From NCBI GenBank assembly GCA_024707325.1, contig JANPZY010000004.1, forward strand, positions 620,001-684,000: DNA of 64,000 bases. Reading direction: 5' to 3'. The notes under the pieces were generated by a model that was given only the letters and a program-made list of their open reading frames with translations, did no database searches and had not been told where the DNA came from. Origin of the DNA: Opitutus sp. GTDB lineage: Bacteria > Verrucomicrobiota > Verrucomicrobiia > Opitutales > Opitutaceae. The translations under genes were made by a program, and so were the position numbers. Below are positions 31,765 to 40,822 of the stretch, piece by piece; positions within the stretch are counted from its first letter, which is position 1; each line of letters starts with the position of its first letter.

Positions 31765-32935
31765 TCAATACACGTCGCGCTGGTAGCGCTTGTCCTTCTT
31801 CATCTGCTTCACGTATTCGGCCGCAGCGGCCGCGTCCATGCCGCCCTGCTGGGCGATGACATCGTGAAGGGCGACGTCGACGTCCTTGGCCATGCGCTTG
31901 GCATCACCGCAGACGTAGAAGTGCGCGCCGTTCTTGATCCACGTCCAGAGCTCGGCGGCGTTTTCGCGCATGCGATCCTGCACGTAGACCTTGGTTTCCT
32001 GGTCGCGGGAGAACGCAGTGTCGAGGCGCGTGACCTGCCCCGACTCCACCCAGGCGTTCCACTCCTCTTCGTAGAGGAAGTCGAAAGCGCGATGCTGGTC
32101 GCCGAAGAACACCCAGTTGCGACCGGTCGCCTTGTCGGCGATGCGGTCCTGCACGAACGCGCGGAACGGCGCGATGCCCGTGCCCGGGCCGACCATGATG
32201 CAGTCCTTGGCGGTGTCGGCCGGAGGACCAAAGTGAGAATCGGAAACAAACACCGGCGCGGGCGTGGTGCCGACTTGCACGCGATCCGCGAGGAAGGTGG
32301 AGCAAACGCCGGCGCGCTCGCGATTGTTCGTGCGATAGCGCACGATCGCGACGGTGAGATGGATTTCCTGCGGGTGCAGCTTGGACGAGGACGCGATCGA
32401 GTAGAGTCGCGGCATCAGCTTGCGCAAGTGATCGACGAACTCCTGCGGCGTGAGCTTCGCGCTCGGGAACTCCGCGAGGAGGTCGACGTATTCACGCTCA
32501 TCGAGGAACGCCGTGAGCAGGTCTTTCGACTCGGGGGCGAGCAGGCCGGTGAGCTTCGCCTTTTCGTCGGGATCGGTGGCCTTGGCCGCGAGCGTGTTGA
32601 CGATCTTCGCAGTCGGCGAAGACAGCGTCGAACGCGAAAGGAGCGCTTCGCGCAGCGGAATCGGCGAGGTCAGTTTGAGCATCGCCGGCGAGACCGGCTC
32701 GTCGCCCGTGGCGCCGAGGTGCGAAAGGATTTCCGCCACGTCTTCCGGGCGGTTGGTGGGATACACGCCGAGCGAGTCGCCGGCCTTGTAGTGCAATCCG
32801 CTGCCAGCGATGCTGACCACGAAGTGGCGGGTTTCCCTTCGCGGAACCGGTTTTGCTGAGCAACCGGTTTTCAATCACGCGGGCGGGAAACGGATGATCC
32901 TTGGAATACACGGAACTGGTGGCGGGAACGGACAT
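31765..32935 (-). CDS. CysJ-like FAD/NADPH reductase (sulfite reductase flavoprotein, short form), one apparent frameshift
   Basis: Ferredoxin-NADP reductase-type flavoprotein without the flavodoxin domain of full CysJ. Visible are HYKAGDSLGVYPTN, the FAD motif RLYSIASSS, the NADPH-phosphate loop VGPGTGIAPFRAFVQ, and a YQRDVY C-terminus typical of CysJ/CPR proteins. The start ATG at 32935 gives MSVPATSSVYSKDHPFPA; the frame then breaks at about 32835-32837. One G fewer in the coding strand joins SKTGSAK to ETRHFVV. Probable sequence error. It may pass electrons to a sulfite reductase hemoprotein that is not in this window. Confidence 0.8.
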
Positions 32936-33038
32936 GGTCGGCGCGCATCAAGCGGTCGTGCAGGAAAGCTGGCAAGCATGCATTCGACGGTCCTGAGGGC
33001 TTGCAGCGTCATAGGATTTGCCGCTCGCTTTCAGATTC

Positions 33039-33839
33039 ATGTCGTCCGAACCGATCCGTTTGCAAAAATTCCTGGCCGATGCCGGCATCTGCTCCCGCCG
33101 GAGCGCCGAGGCCTTGATCGCCGAGGGCGAAGTGTGGGTGAACGGCGCCGCCGCGCAGACCGGACAGAAAATCGTCCCCGGCGTGGATCGCGTGACCGTG
33201 CGCGGCAAACCCGTGCGCACGACGCACCAGCCGCTCGTCACGCTCGCGGTGCACAAACCGCGCGGACTCGTGTGCTCCAACGACGATCCGCACAACCCCG
33301 AGACGATCTTCTCCGTGCTGCCGCGCGAGTTCTCGAAATTTCGCTTCTTCTGCGCGGGTCGCCTCGATAAGGAGAGCGAGGGCCTCGTGATCCTCACGAC
33401 CGACGGCGAGCTCGCGAACCGGCTCATGCACCCGTCCAACGTGGTGGTGAAGCGCTACCACGTGATCCTCGTGAAACCGTTTCCCGCCCGTCGCCTCCCC
33501 ACTCTCGTCAAAGGCGTCGTCATCGAAGGCGAACGCTTCAAGGTCGAGCGCGCCGCGCTGGTGAATCCCGACTCGTCGGAGTCCTCCGCCAGTCTCGATG
33601 TGCACCTGCACCACGGCAAAAAGCGCGAGATCCGGATGCTCTTCGCGAAACTCGGCTACGACGTGAAACGTCTGAAGCGCTACCAGATCGGGAGCTTCCG
33701 CTTGAAAGGCATTCCCCTGCGAGCCATGAAAAAACTTTCGGCTTCGGAAATCGCCTCGCTCTTCCACTCGCCCTCCACGCCTCGTGCCTCCCACGAGGTC
33801 AGAAGTAAGGAATCCTTCCCAACGTCCCATGAAGACTAA
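33039..33839 (+). CDS. Pseudouridine synthase, RsuA/RluB/RluE/RluF family
   Basis: An N-terminal S4 domain (RLQKFLADAGICSRRSAEALI) precedes the catalytic domain with the aspartate in AGRLDKESEGLVILT. The HHGKKREIRMLFAKLGY segment is typical of RluB-type enzymes that modify 23S rRNA. From ATG 33039 the protein has 266 aa. Its end overlaps the next gene by 11 bp. Confidence 0.92.
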   Translation: MSSEPIRLQKFLADAGICSRRSAEALIAEGEVWVNGAAAQTGQKIVPGVDRVTVRGKPVRTTHQPLVTLAVHKPRGLVCSNDDPHNPETIFSVLPREFSKFRFFCAGRLDKESEGLVILTTDGELANRLMHPSNVVVKRYHVILVKPFPARRLPTLVKGVVIEGERFKVERAALVNPDSSESSASLDVHLHHGKKREIRMLFAKLGYDVKRLKRYQIGSFRLKGIPLRAMKKLSASEIASLFHSPSTPRASHEVRSKESFPTSHED

Positions 33840-34680
33840 GTCCGTTCTCCGTCTTTCGAGCGTCGTGCGCGGCGCCGCTTTCCTTCTCGTTTCCGCCCTC
33901 GGTCTTCAAGCCGCTCCGCTTCCGGGCACGACCGCCGTCCACACGCAACCCAACGACCAGGCGCCCACGATCACCGTGCTCGCCGCCGGCACCGAGCCCA
34001 CCGTGGCCGAAGATGAAGCCGCCAGCACGCCCGACGGTTGGCTCGCGGTTGAGCTGCCGGGACCGTTCGAGGTTTGCGTGCCGAACAAGGACATCACCAA
34101 GAGCCTCGATGTCCGCCCTGGTGCCGCGCTGCACCTCGCGCCCAAAGAAGACGCTGCCGTGATCTCCACCGCCGCGTCCGACGATTCGCTCGAGATCACC
34201 GGTCTTCACGGCAAATGGACCCAGCTCAAGCTGGAGCGCAAAGTCACCGGCTTCATCCGCACCGGTCCGGCACCGGAACCCGCGAAGCCCGCGGCCTCGA
34301 CCGCCGCCGCCACGCCTGCTCCGCGCAACGACGCCGCTCCTCTCTCGCCCGCGCCTGTCGCCCCAACCGCATACGGCTCCGCTGGCGGCCGCCCCGCGTC
34401 CGCGATCAATCTCGCCGGCACTACAGCCGCTTCGCTCCCGCGTCATTTCCGCGGCAAGTTCGTCTCCACCCGCAGCCCGTTCAAGCCGCGCCGCCCTTAC
34501 GATTGGGCGCTCAATGACGATGCCGGCAAACGCTACGCTTACCTCGACATCAAGAGCCTCCTCCTCACCGAGCAGATCGAAAGCTACATCGGCCACACGG
34601 TCGTGGTCTTCGGCGCCGCGACGCCGACGCCCGATGGCAAGGATTTCGTGATCCAGGTCGAGAGTCTCCAGCTTCAGTAA
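33829..34680 (+). CDS. Exported SH3-like domain protein, function unknown
   Basis: About 283 aa. Signal peptide with cleavage near LQAAP, then two bacterial SH3-like segments (to about residue 145: VHTQPNDQAPTITVLAAG and LHLAPKEDAAVIST), then an Ala/Pro-rich linker and a C-terminal domain containing KRYAYLDIKSLLLTEQIESY. Such domains often bind cell-wall peptides, but no enzyme motif is visible. The start overlaps rluB-like by 11 nt, and folD follows 24 bp later. Confidence 0.65.
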   Translation: MKTKSVLRLSSVVRGAAFLLVSALGLQAAPLPGTTAVHTQPNDQAPTITVLAAGTEPTVAEDEAASTPDGWLAVELPGPFEVCVPNKDITKSLDVRPGAALHLAPKEDAAVISTAASDDSLEITGLHGKWTQLKLERKVTGFIRTGPAPEPAKPAASTAAATPAPRNDAAPLSPAPVAPTAYGSAGGRPASAINLAGTTAASLPRHFRGKFVSTRSPFKPRRPYDWALNDDAGKRYAYLDIKSLLLTEQIESYIGHTVVVFGAATPTPDGKDFVIQVESLQLQ

Positions 34681-34704
34681 CACCGCCTCCCTTTTCCGCT
34701 CTTC

Positions 34705-35580
34705 ATGACTCTCATCGACGGCAACCAAATCGCTGCCACCCTCATCGCCGAACTCAAAGCCGAAGTCGCCGCCTTCTCCGGCCGCAAACCGTGCATCGCC
34801 CTCGTCCGCGTGGGCGACGATCCCGCTTCGGTTTCCTACGTTAAGAAAAAGGAGAAAACCGCTGCCGAGATCGGCCTCACCAGCCGCATCATTCTCCCGC
34901 CGGTCACGATCTCGCAGGACGAACTCTTCGCGATCATCGACGACCTCAATCGCGATCCCGAGGTCGACGGCATTCTCGTTCAGTCGCCGCTGCCGAAACA
35001 CATCGACGAAGTCGCCGTGTTTCGACGCGTCTCGGCGGACAAGGACGTGGACGGCTTCAACACGCTGAACCTCGGCAAGGTCGCGCAGGAGGACGAAACC
35101 GGTTTCGTCGCTTGCACGCCCGCCGGCATCATGGAGCTCCTCGCTCGCAGCAACGTCGACCTCAAGGGCAAGCACGTCGTCGTGCTCGGCCGCTCGCTCA
35201 TCGTCGGCAAGCCCGTCGCTCTGCTCGCGCTCCAGAAGAAAGCCGGCGCCAACGGCACGGTCACGATCTGCCACTCGGGCACGCGCGACCTTCCCTCCCT
35301 CACGCGTCAGGCCGACGTGCTCATCGCCGCCATCGGCCGCGCCGAGTTCGTTACTGCCGAGATGGTGAAACCCGGCGCCGTCGTGATCGACGTCGGCATC
35401 AACCGGGTGCCCGATGCGTCCAAGAAAACTGGATACCGACTCACCGGCGACGTGCATTTCCCGACGGTTTCCTCGATCGCGAGCCAGATTACGCCGGTCC
35501 CCGGCGGCGTCGGCCCGATGACGGTGGCGATGCTGATGAAGAATACCGTGAAGGCCTACCGGCAGGCGGCGCGCCGCTAA
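34705..35580 (+). CDS. folD: Bifunctional methylenetetrahydrofolate dehydrogenase/cyclohydrolase
   Basis: 291-aa enzyme of one-carbon metabolism. The catalytic lysine lies in [14 protein letters not shown] and the substrate loop in [10 protein letters not shown]. The NADP-binding region is [16 protein letters not shown] and the C-terminal signature is [15 protein letters not shown]. Same strand as the following regulator gene, 37 bp apart. Confidence 0.97.
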   Translation: MTLIDGNQIAATLIAELKAEVAAFSGRKPCIALVRVGDDPASVSYVKKKEKTAAEIGLTSRIILPPVTISQDELFAIIDDLNRDPEVDGILVQSPLPKHIDEVAVFRRVSADKDVDGFNTLNLGKVAQEDETGFVACTPAGIMELLARSNVDLKGKHVVVLGRSLIVGKPVALLALQKKAGANGTVTICHSGTRDLPSLTRQADVLIAAIGRAEFVTAEMVKPGAVVIDVGINRVPDASKKTGYRLTGDVHFPTVSSIASQITPVPGGVGPMTVAMLMKNTVKAYRQAARR

Positions 35581-35617
35581 CTTGCGGCTCCCTCAAATAC
35601 CGTTCCTTTCTTCTTCG

Positions 35618-36748
35618 ATGCCTTCGCCCTCCATTCTCGTGGTCGACGATCAGCCGATCAACGTGCAGCTTCTCAAGCGTAAGCTTGAACGCGAAGGCAT
35701 CCGGGTCACCGCGGCCTACAACGGCCTCGAGGCACTCGCGCTCGTGAAGAACGAGAAGCCCGACCTCATCCTCCTCGATGTGATGATGCCGGACATGGAC
35801 GGCATCGAGGTCTGCCAGCGACTCCAAGCCGACGAGCAGACGCGCTCGATCCCCATCATCTTCATCACCGCCCGCTCCTCGAAGGAGGGCAAGATCGAGG
35901 GCCTCAACGTCGGCGCCGTCGACTACATCACGAAGCCCATCGATCTCGACGAAACGCTCGCACGCGTGCAGACGCAGCTCCGCTTCGTCGCGATCAATCG
36001 CGAGATGCTCGACCTGCAGCGCCGCCTCGTCGAGACGCGCCGCTCCGCCACCATCGGCGCGGTCACGCAAGGCATCGCGCACAATCTCAACAATCTCCTC
36101 GGCGTCGTCATCGGCTACCTCGATCTGATCAAGGCCTACTACGACAAGCCCGAGCACGTGAAAAAGAACGCGCTGCACGTCGAGGAAGCCGTTCATCGCA
36201 TCGTCTCGATCATCAAGCAGCTCAGTTCGCTGGTCGTGCGTTCGCGTCCGCCGCTCTCGCGCATCAGCGTGCAGCAGCTCCTCGACAACAGCATCCTGCG
36301 TTTTCACGCCGAGTATAAACTCGACGCGCCCGTCACGATCGAAAACTCCGTCGGCGATCTGCCGATCGACACCAATTTCGAAACCTTCGAGGAGGTCGTC
36401 TCGAAAATCCTCATCAACGCGTGGGAAGCCTACGACAGTCGCCCCGGCGAACCGCGGCCCATTACGCTCAAGACGCGCGTGTTCGAGAAACCCGACGAAG
36501 GTCGCATCCTTGAGATTCGCGTTGAGGACCGGGGACGCGGACTCGATCCGGAGATTCGCGATCACGTGTTCGAGCCGTTCATCAGCTCCAAGCACACGGT
36601 CGGCGTCGGCATGGGCCTCACCGTCGCGCGTCATGCGCTGCGCAATCTCGGCGGCGAAGCGATGATCACCGATCGTCCCGGCGGCGGCACCGTCACGATT
36701 CTCACGCATCCGGTTGAACAACGGAAATCCCGCCGCCCGCTCCAGTGA
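35618..36748 (+). CDS. Response regulator-histidine kinase hybrid (REC-HisKA-HATPase)
   Basis: About 376 aa with no membrane helix. The N-terminal receiver domain has the acidic pair in VVDDQ, the phosphoacceptor aspartate in LILLDVMMPDMDG and the KPI lysine. The kinase part has the histidine in TQGIAHNLNNLLGVVIGY, then N-box ILINAWEAY and G-boxes RGLDPEIRDHVFEPF and GVGMGLTVARHAL. The input-first arrangement suggests a signalling relay protein that senses another kinase. No partner output regulator is nearby. Confidence 0.9.
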   Translation: MPSPSILVVDDQPINVQLLKRKLEREGIRVTAAYNGLEALALVKNEKPDLILLDVMMPDMDGIEVCQRLQADEQTRSIPIIFITARSSKEGKIEGLNVGAVDYITKPIDLDETLARVQTQLRFVAINREMLDLQRRLVETRRSATIGAVTQGIAHNLNNLLGVVIGYLDLIKAYYDKPEHVKKNALHVEEAVHRIVSIIKQLSSLVVRSRPPLSRISVQQLLDNSILRFHAEYKLDAPVTIENSVGDLPIDTNFETFEEVVSKILINAWEAYDSRPGEPRPITLKTRVFEKPDEGRILEIRVEDRGRGLDPEIRDHVFEPFISSKHTVGVGMGLTVARHALRNLGGEAMITDRPGGGTVTILTHPVEQRKSRRPLQ

Positions 36749-36774
36749 GCGCGTCCCTCTCCTCTCCCGCTTCC

Positions 36775-37581
36775 ATGGCTAACATTTCCTTCCTCGGCGC
36801 CGGCAACATGGCCGCGGCCATGATCGACGGACTCATCGCCCGCGACCCCGCTGCGACTTCATCTCTCGCCTGCCTCGGTGGCGGCGGCGCGACGGCGCCT
36901 GCGCTCGCCGCGCGCACCGGTATCCGTCTGGCCACTACACTCGCCGATCTCACCGGCTCCGCCGATGTCGTCGTGATCGCGTTCAAGCCGCAGCATCTCG
37001 CGTCGGCCGATCCGACGCTCGCCGAACTCACCGCGGGCAAACTCGTCGTCTCGGTGCTCGCCGGGAAACGCCTCTCCACCCTCGCCCGCGTGTTTCCGCG
37101 CGCCCGCAATGTCGTGCGCACGATGCCCAACACGCCGGCCGCGATTGGCGCAGGCATCACGCCGTATTGCGCCGCGCAGCCGCTTTCCGCGGCAGATCGT
37201 GCGCTCGTCGAGCAACTGCTCGGCGCGTGCGGCCAGCATCTCGAGCTTACGGAAGATCAAATGGACTCCGCCACAGCCGTCAGCGGTAGCGGTCCGGCGT
37301 TTGTCTTCGAGTTCGCTGCCGCGCTGCGCGATGCTGGTGTCGCGGCCGAGCTTCCGCCCGAGGTCGCCTCGCGTCTCACGATCGCAACGCTGCTCGGCGC
37401 TGCCAAACTTCTCGCCCAACGCGAGGTGGATCCCGAGGTGCTGCGCAATCAAGTGACTTCGCCCAACGGCACGACCTTTGCCGGACTTCGCCGACTCGAA
37501 GCCGGCGATTTCCGCGCGTTGATCCGCGACACCGTCGCCGCCGCCAGAGCTCGCGCCGCCGAACTCTCACGCGACACCTGA
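36775..37581 (+). CDS. proC: Pyrroline-5-carboxylate reductase
   Basis: Last step of proline synthesis. From the ATG at 36775 the 268-aa protein begins MANISFLGAGNMAAAMIDGL, the NADPH-binding loop. It has VVRTMPNTPAAIGAGI in the middle and the C-terminal signature DSATAVSGSGPAFVF, then VTSPNGTTFAGLRRLE. Followed by a 503-bp gap full of repeats. Confidence 0.95.
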   Translation: MANISFLGAGNMAAAMIDGLIARDPAATSSLACLGGGGATAPALAARTGIRLATTLADLTGSADVVVIAFKPQHLASADPTLAELTAGKLVVSVLAGKRLSTLARVFPRARNVVRTMPNTPAAIGAGITPYCAAQPLSAADRALVEQLLGACGQHLELTEDQMDSATAVSGSGPAFVFEFAAALRDAGVAAELPPEVASRLTIATLLGAAKLLAQREVDPEVLRNQVTSPNGTTFAGLRRLEAGDFRALIRDTVAAARARAAELSRDT

Positions 37582-37658
37582 TCGGTCCCGTCCGGCTCAC
37601 GGAACGGAAAGAGGAAACGCAAAGACGCGGAGGCAGCGAAGGTTCGCAAAGCGCCCAA

Positions 37659-37683
37659 GGTGGAGCCCGGCGTCCCCGCCGGG
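37659..37683. repeat. REP-like palindromic element, copy 2
   Basis: Near-identical to 29151-29175, differing at one position in the loop (TCC C rather than TCC T). The hairpin is GCCCGGCG/CGCCGGGC. Confidence 0.55.
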
Positions 37684-37739
37684 CTGGAGACGCCGCGCCA
37701 GCCAAACAGTCGGCCGAGGACGGCGGGCTTCATCTGGAG

Positions 37740-37793
37740 TGTCATTCGGATAGCGAAGCGCGAACTGGATTCTTCGCTACGCTCAGAATGACA
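37740..37793. repeat. Dispersed repeat of the type that translates as HSERSEES
   Basis: TGTCATTC and GAATGACA are perfect inverted arms enclosing TAGCGAAG and CTTCGCTA. On the minus strand one frame reads CHSERSEESS, a peptide familiar as a spurious translation product of a widespread bacterial intergenic repeat. Non-coding; a hairpin-forming element in the proC/ccoP gap. Confidence 0.6.
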
Positions 37794-37825
37794 AAATCGG
37801 CTTTGTCCCGGCACAGTCCGCGCAT

Positions 37826-38023
37826 CCTGTCCCGACCATGTTCGCTCCGTGATTCGACCGTGTGCGGACCCAGTCCCGACCGTGTGCGGACCTTGGCGCG
37901 ACCGTGTTCGCACGTGTGCGCGACATGGTGCGCACCTTCTCCCGACTCGGTGCGAACCTAGGCACGACTCGGTGCCGTATGTGGCACGACTCGGTGCGGA
38001 CGTTGGCGCGAGTCGCGCCGGAT
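37826..38023 (-). repeat. 22-bp tandem degenerate repeat, array D (9 units plus partial ends)
   Basis: Nine 22-bp units spanning 198 bp, phased from 37826 to 38023. The GTCG-leading strand is the minus strand, the strand of ccoP, whose gene and terminator lie just upstream in transcription order. Examples on the minus strand include GTCGGGACTGG followed by GTCCGCACACG. Partial units flank both sides. Confidence 0.75.
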
Positions 38024-38032
38024 TGGGGCACG

Positions 38033-38061
38033 AAAAAGCCCGGCGCTTTTGACGCCGGGCT
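38033..38061 (-). terminator. Rho-independent terminator of the ACIII-cbb3-like operon
   Basis: GCCCGGCG (38038-38045) pairs with CGCCGGGC (38053-38060). On the minus strand the hairpin is followed by five U residues (A-run 38033-38037). It lies 24 bp beyond the ccoP stop and ends the ten-gene operon. Confidence 0.8.
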
Positions 38062-38084
38062 GAAACGTTTCGAGAAGATCGAAC

Positions 38085-38750
38085 TCAGGGGAGCTGGAGA
38101 AGCTCTTCCTGGGTCATTTCCTTGCGGTCGCCTTCCTTCGTGCGGATGGCGGCGACTTCTTCTGCCGTGATCGGACCAGCTTGGTTGCTCCAAGCCTGGC
38201 GGATGTAGGTGAGCGTGGCGGCGATGCGCTCGTCGGTCCAGTTGTAGCCGGAGCCGGCAACACGACCGAAGGCGGGCATGGCAGCCGCGTTGTATTCGGT
38301 GCCCTTGACCATCACGGGCCCCTTAAGGCCGTAAACCAAGATGTGGACGAGGCGCTCGGGAGAACCGGTCACCCACTCCGCACCATCCAGCGGCGGATAA
38401 ATGCCGGCGACGCCCTGACCGTTGATCTGGTGGCAGGTCGCGCAGGTTTGGTCGTAGTTGCGCTTGCCGAGCACGAGCGGATCGACCGCGGCGGTGGCCG
38501 CACCGGGTTGGGCAGGCTTACCGTGTTCGTCGAAGACGCTCGGATCGAAGTGACCGGAGAACTCGTTGAGATAGGTGCCCGCAAAGAAGATCAGGCCCGA
38601 GAATACGAAGAGCAGCACGAGAGGCAGCATCTTGTAGTGGCCGTTGTCGGCGGGCTTCTTCCCGAGCTCACGCTCGTGGGCGGACAGGAGGCTTTCGTCC
38701 GTCGCGCCAGCGTTGTCGAAACGCGGATCGTGGGGAGTTTGATCGCTCAT
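38085..38750 (-). CDS. Membrane-anchored monoheme cytochrome c, CcoP-like
   Basis: 221 aa. A cytoplasmic N-terminus is followed by one membrane helix (LPLVLLFVFSGLIFFAGTYL) and a periplasmic cytochrome c domain with CATCH, PPLDGAEWV and the distal methionine in AAAMPAFG. Classical CcoP carries two hemes c; this protein has one CxxCH. ATGA overlap with the ccoO-like stop. Final gene of the operon; it could deliver electrons to, or take them from, the CcoN/CcoO-like subunits. Confidence 0.85.
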   Translation of the reverse strand: MSDQTPHDPRFDNAGATDESLLSAHERELGKKPADNGHYKMLPLVLLFVFSGLIFFAGTYLNEFSGHFDPSVFDEHGKPAQPGAATAAVDPLVLGKRNYDQTCATCHQINGQGVAGIYPPLDGAEWVTGSPERLVHILVYGLKGPVMVKGTEYNAAAMPAFGRVAGSGYNWTDERIAATLTYIRQAWSNQAGPITAEEVAAIRTKEGDRKEMTQEELLQLP

Positions 38751-39382
38751 TTGTCGCCCTCCTTCGCGGGTTCGATCGGGCGGGCTTCAGGATACTCGTA
38801 GGACTGGTGCAAGCTGAGGAGATACGCGACGAGGAGGCGCGCACGCTCGGTGGGAACCACTTCCACTCCGGAGGGCGTGGCGAGCTTGCCGGTCAGGCGA
38901 AGCGCGTAGTCCGAGGGTTGGCGGTCAGCGGTCGAGCGGGTTTCGAAGAGGAAGCGATACGAGGGCATCGTATCGGTGCCGGCGTAGAGAAGCTTGTAGA
39001 GATCGGCTTCGTCGTAGGCGGGCTTGCGCGCGCCAACGTTGGCGAGATCGGGACCGATGCGGCTTTCGCCGAGGTGCACGACGGGCTGCTGGATGTAGTC
39101 GCGAGCGACGCTCTGCCGGTCGCCCCAGCCGCGCTCCTTGTCGGAGCCGAAACCGGGACGGCGAACCTGCTGCGTGTGGCAGGTGGCGCAGCCGAGATCG
39201 CGGTAAACCTTCTCGCCTTGAGCGGCGAGGCCGGGGAAGCGCTCGGGGAAGGCCTTGCCTTCGTTCTCGTCCATCAACGGCGCGAGTTGGCCGAGTTGGG
39301 CATTGGAGCCCAGGACGATGCCAGCCCACGACAGCGCGAGGGCGGCGAAGAGACCGAGGAAAAACAGAAATCCGTTTCTCAT
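38747..39382 (-). CDS. CcoO-like membrane-anchored monoheme cytochrome c
   Basis: 211 aa with an N-terminal membrane anchor and a periplasmic domain. The heme site is GCATCHTQQVRRPGFGSD, close to the CcoO motif GCxxCHTQ, with LGESRIGPDLANVG and a methionine in TDTMPSYRFLF as likely axial ligand. It overlaps both the ccoN-like stop and the ccoP-like start by 4 nt, so the three subunits are translationally coupled. Heme ligands are intact here, unlike in the CcoN-like partner. Confidence 0.88.
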   Translation of the reverse strand: MRNGFLFFLGLFAALALSWAGIVLGSNAQLGQLAPLMDENEGKAFPERFPGLAAQGEKVYRDLGCATCHTQQVRRPGFGSDKERGWGDRQSVARDYIQQPVVHLGESRIGPDLANVGARKPAYDEADLYKLLYAGTDTMPSYRFLFETRSTADRQPSDYALRLTGKLATPSGVEVVPTERARLLVAYLLSLHQSYEYPEARPIEPAKEGDK

Positions 39383-40809
39383 GATGCAGAAGCCTCCATC
39401 GCCGGGGGACGGCGGAACGACACAGCGTCCGGAGCGACCGGCGAGGTCACAGCCGCCAAGGCGAGCCGGATGAAGTGATAAGCGAAGACGATGTTACCCA
39501 AGAGAAGCAGCGCCTGTCCGGCAGCGGCGACTTCGAGCCAGACCCGCGTGTCGGCGGCAATCTGTTCGAACGTGGCCGAGGCGTCGGCGAGAGCATTACC
39601 CTGCGTGAGACCCGCGACCGCCAAACCAGCCACGAGCACCACCGTGCCGAGCACGGAGGCGGCGAAGTGCGCGCGAAGCAGGGGCGACGAGGGCCAGGCA
39701 CGACCGGCGATGCGGGTGCCGAGGAAGTAGATCGCGCCGAAAAGGGTCAGCGAGAACGCACCATAGAGCGCGAGCTGCAGCTGCGCCTGGGTGAACCAGG
39801 TGAACTGCGTGATCGCCGCCAGAGCGCGGAACGCGAACACCGCATCGACCAAGCCGCCGACCAAGTAGGCCAGCAGGCCAGCGGCGACGAAGCGCAACGC
39901 CGTGCTCTTGACGCCGAAGGCGCCGCGGAGATTGAGCGCTACGATGATGTAGTGGAACAGGAGCAGGGTCGCCGAAACGATCGCGATGCTGGGGATCCAC
40001 GCCGGGACGGGACCGCCGATGAGGTGGCGACCGCCGGTCCAACCACCGATCACGATCAGCGTCCAGAAACCGTAAGGAGCAAAATCATAGGCCGGAAGCA
40101 CGCGGCCGGTGATCTTGGGCACGAGGTAATACGCGGCGGCGAGCGCGGTCGGAGCGAGCCAGAGCGTCCACACGCCCTGCACGAACCAGCCGGCCGAGAT
40201 GGCTTGCAGCACGCCACGAACGGGCGCCCACAGGAGCATCATCTGCGCGGCGGAGAACAACCACGGGAAAAGGAACAGCGCGGCGACCGCATACCATTGA
40301 GCGGCGAAGGTGGCCTGCTGACGGCGGCCGATCCAAGCCAGGATCGCGGGAGCGGCGATGGCCGCAGCGGCGACAAGGAGGAGCGGCTGGATCGCACGCG
40401 GAGCTTGGAGGAAGGTGATCGAGTTGCCCTCGCCCACCGCGATGGCCACGACGCCGGCGAGCACCGCGAAGTTCCAGAAGAGCGCGCCCACGGTGGACCA
40501 ATTGGTCGAGCGGAGCGGCGCACCACCGAGACGGGCGAGCAGCCAGAGCGCGACGGCGAAGCCGGCGTTGGCGGCCCAACCATAGAGGAAGGCGGTTTCC
40601 TTCATGGCCGCGGTGCGGCCGTAGGTGAAGATGGGGCAGTCGGCCAGCAACGCCGGCGAGTGCGCCTGCAGCAGCTGGAGCAGCGCGAGCGCGCTGCTGA
40701 CGACGAGCCAGACGAGCCCGGAAGCGATCAACAAGGACACCGGACCGCGCGCGCCGGCGTCGATCTCGGTGACTTCAGCCGTCGCTGCGGCTTGGGAAGC
40801 GGAGGTCAT
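39379..40809 (-). CDS. CcoN-like oxidase subunit I that lacks the heme b, heme b3 and CuB ligands
   Basis: 476-aa protein with about 12 membrane helices that aligns with cbb3 oxidase subunit I: the stretch from AISAGWFVQ through AAAYYLVPKITGR to WTGGRHLIGG matches the CcoN stretch containing WWYGHN, MYYFVPK and WAGPHHL with identical spacing. Canonical ligands (numbering of P. stutzeri CcoN from memory) H60, H207, H257, H258, H347 and H349 correspond to K70, Q211, R261, H262, Q343 and Q345. The cross-linked catalytic tyrosine position is G255. It therefore cannot be a normal oxygen reductase. The frame is clean and the subunit is coupled to intact CcoO- and CcoP-like genes. A structural, proton-pumping or quinone-associated role is inference. 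Confidence 0.8.
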   Translation of the reverse strand: MTSASQAAATAEVTEIDAGARGPVSLLIASGLVWLVVSSALALLQLLQAHSPALLADCPIFTYGRTAAMKETAFLYGWAANAGFAVALWLLARLGGAPLRSTNWSTVGALFWNFAVLAGVVAIAVGEGNSITFLQAPRAIQPLLLVAAAAIAAPAILAWIGRRQQATFAAQWYAVAALFLFPWLFSAAQMMLLWAPVRGVLQAISAGWFVQGVWTLWLAPTALAAAYYLVPKITGRVLPAYDFAPYGFWTLIVIGGWTGGRHLIGGPVPAWIPSIAIVSATLLLFHYIIVALNLRGAFGVKSTALRFVAAGLLAYLVGGLVDAVFAFRALAAITQFTWFTQAQLQLALYGAFSLTLFGAIYFLGTRIAGRAWPSSPLLRAHFAASVLGTVVLVAGLAVAGLTQGNALADASATFEQIAADTRVWLEVAAAGQALLLLGNIVFAYHFIRLALAAVTSPVAPDAVSFRRPPAMEASAS

Positions 40810-40822
40810 CTCGGGAAAAGGT

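Noticed and set aside
37449..37913. 154-codon minus-strand frame containing HSERSEES
   Set aside because: This peptide is a familiar spurious translation of a dispersed intergenic repeat and the frame runs antisense into proC.
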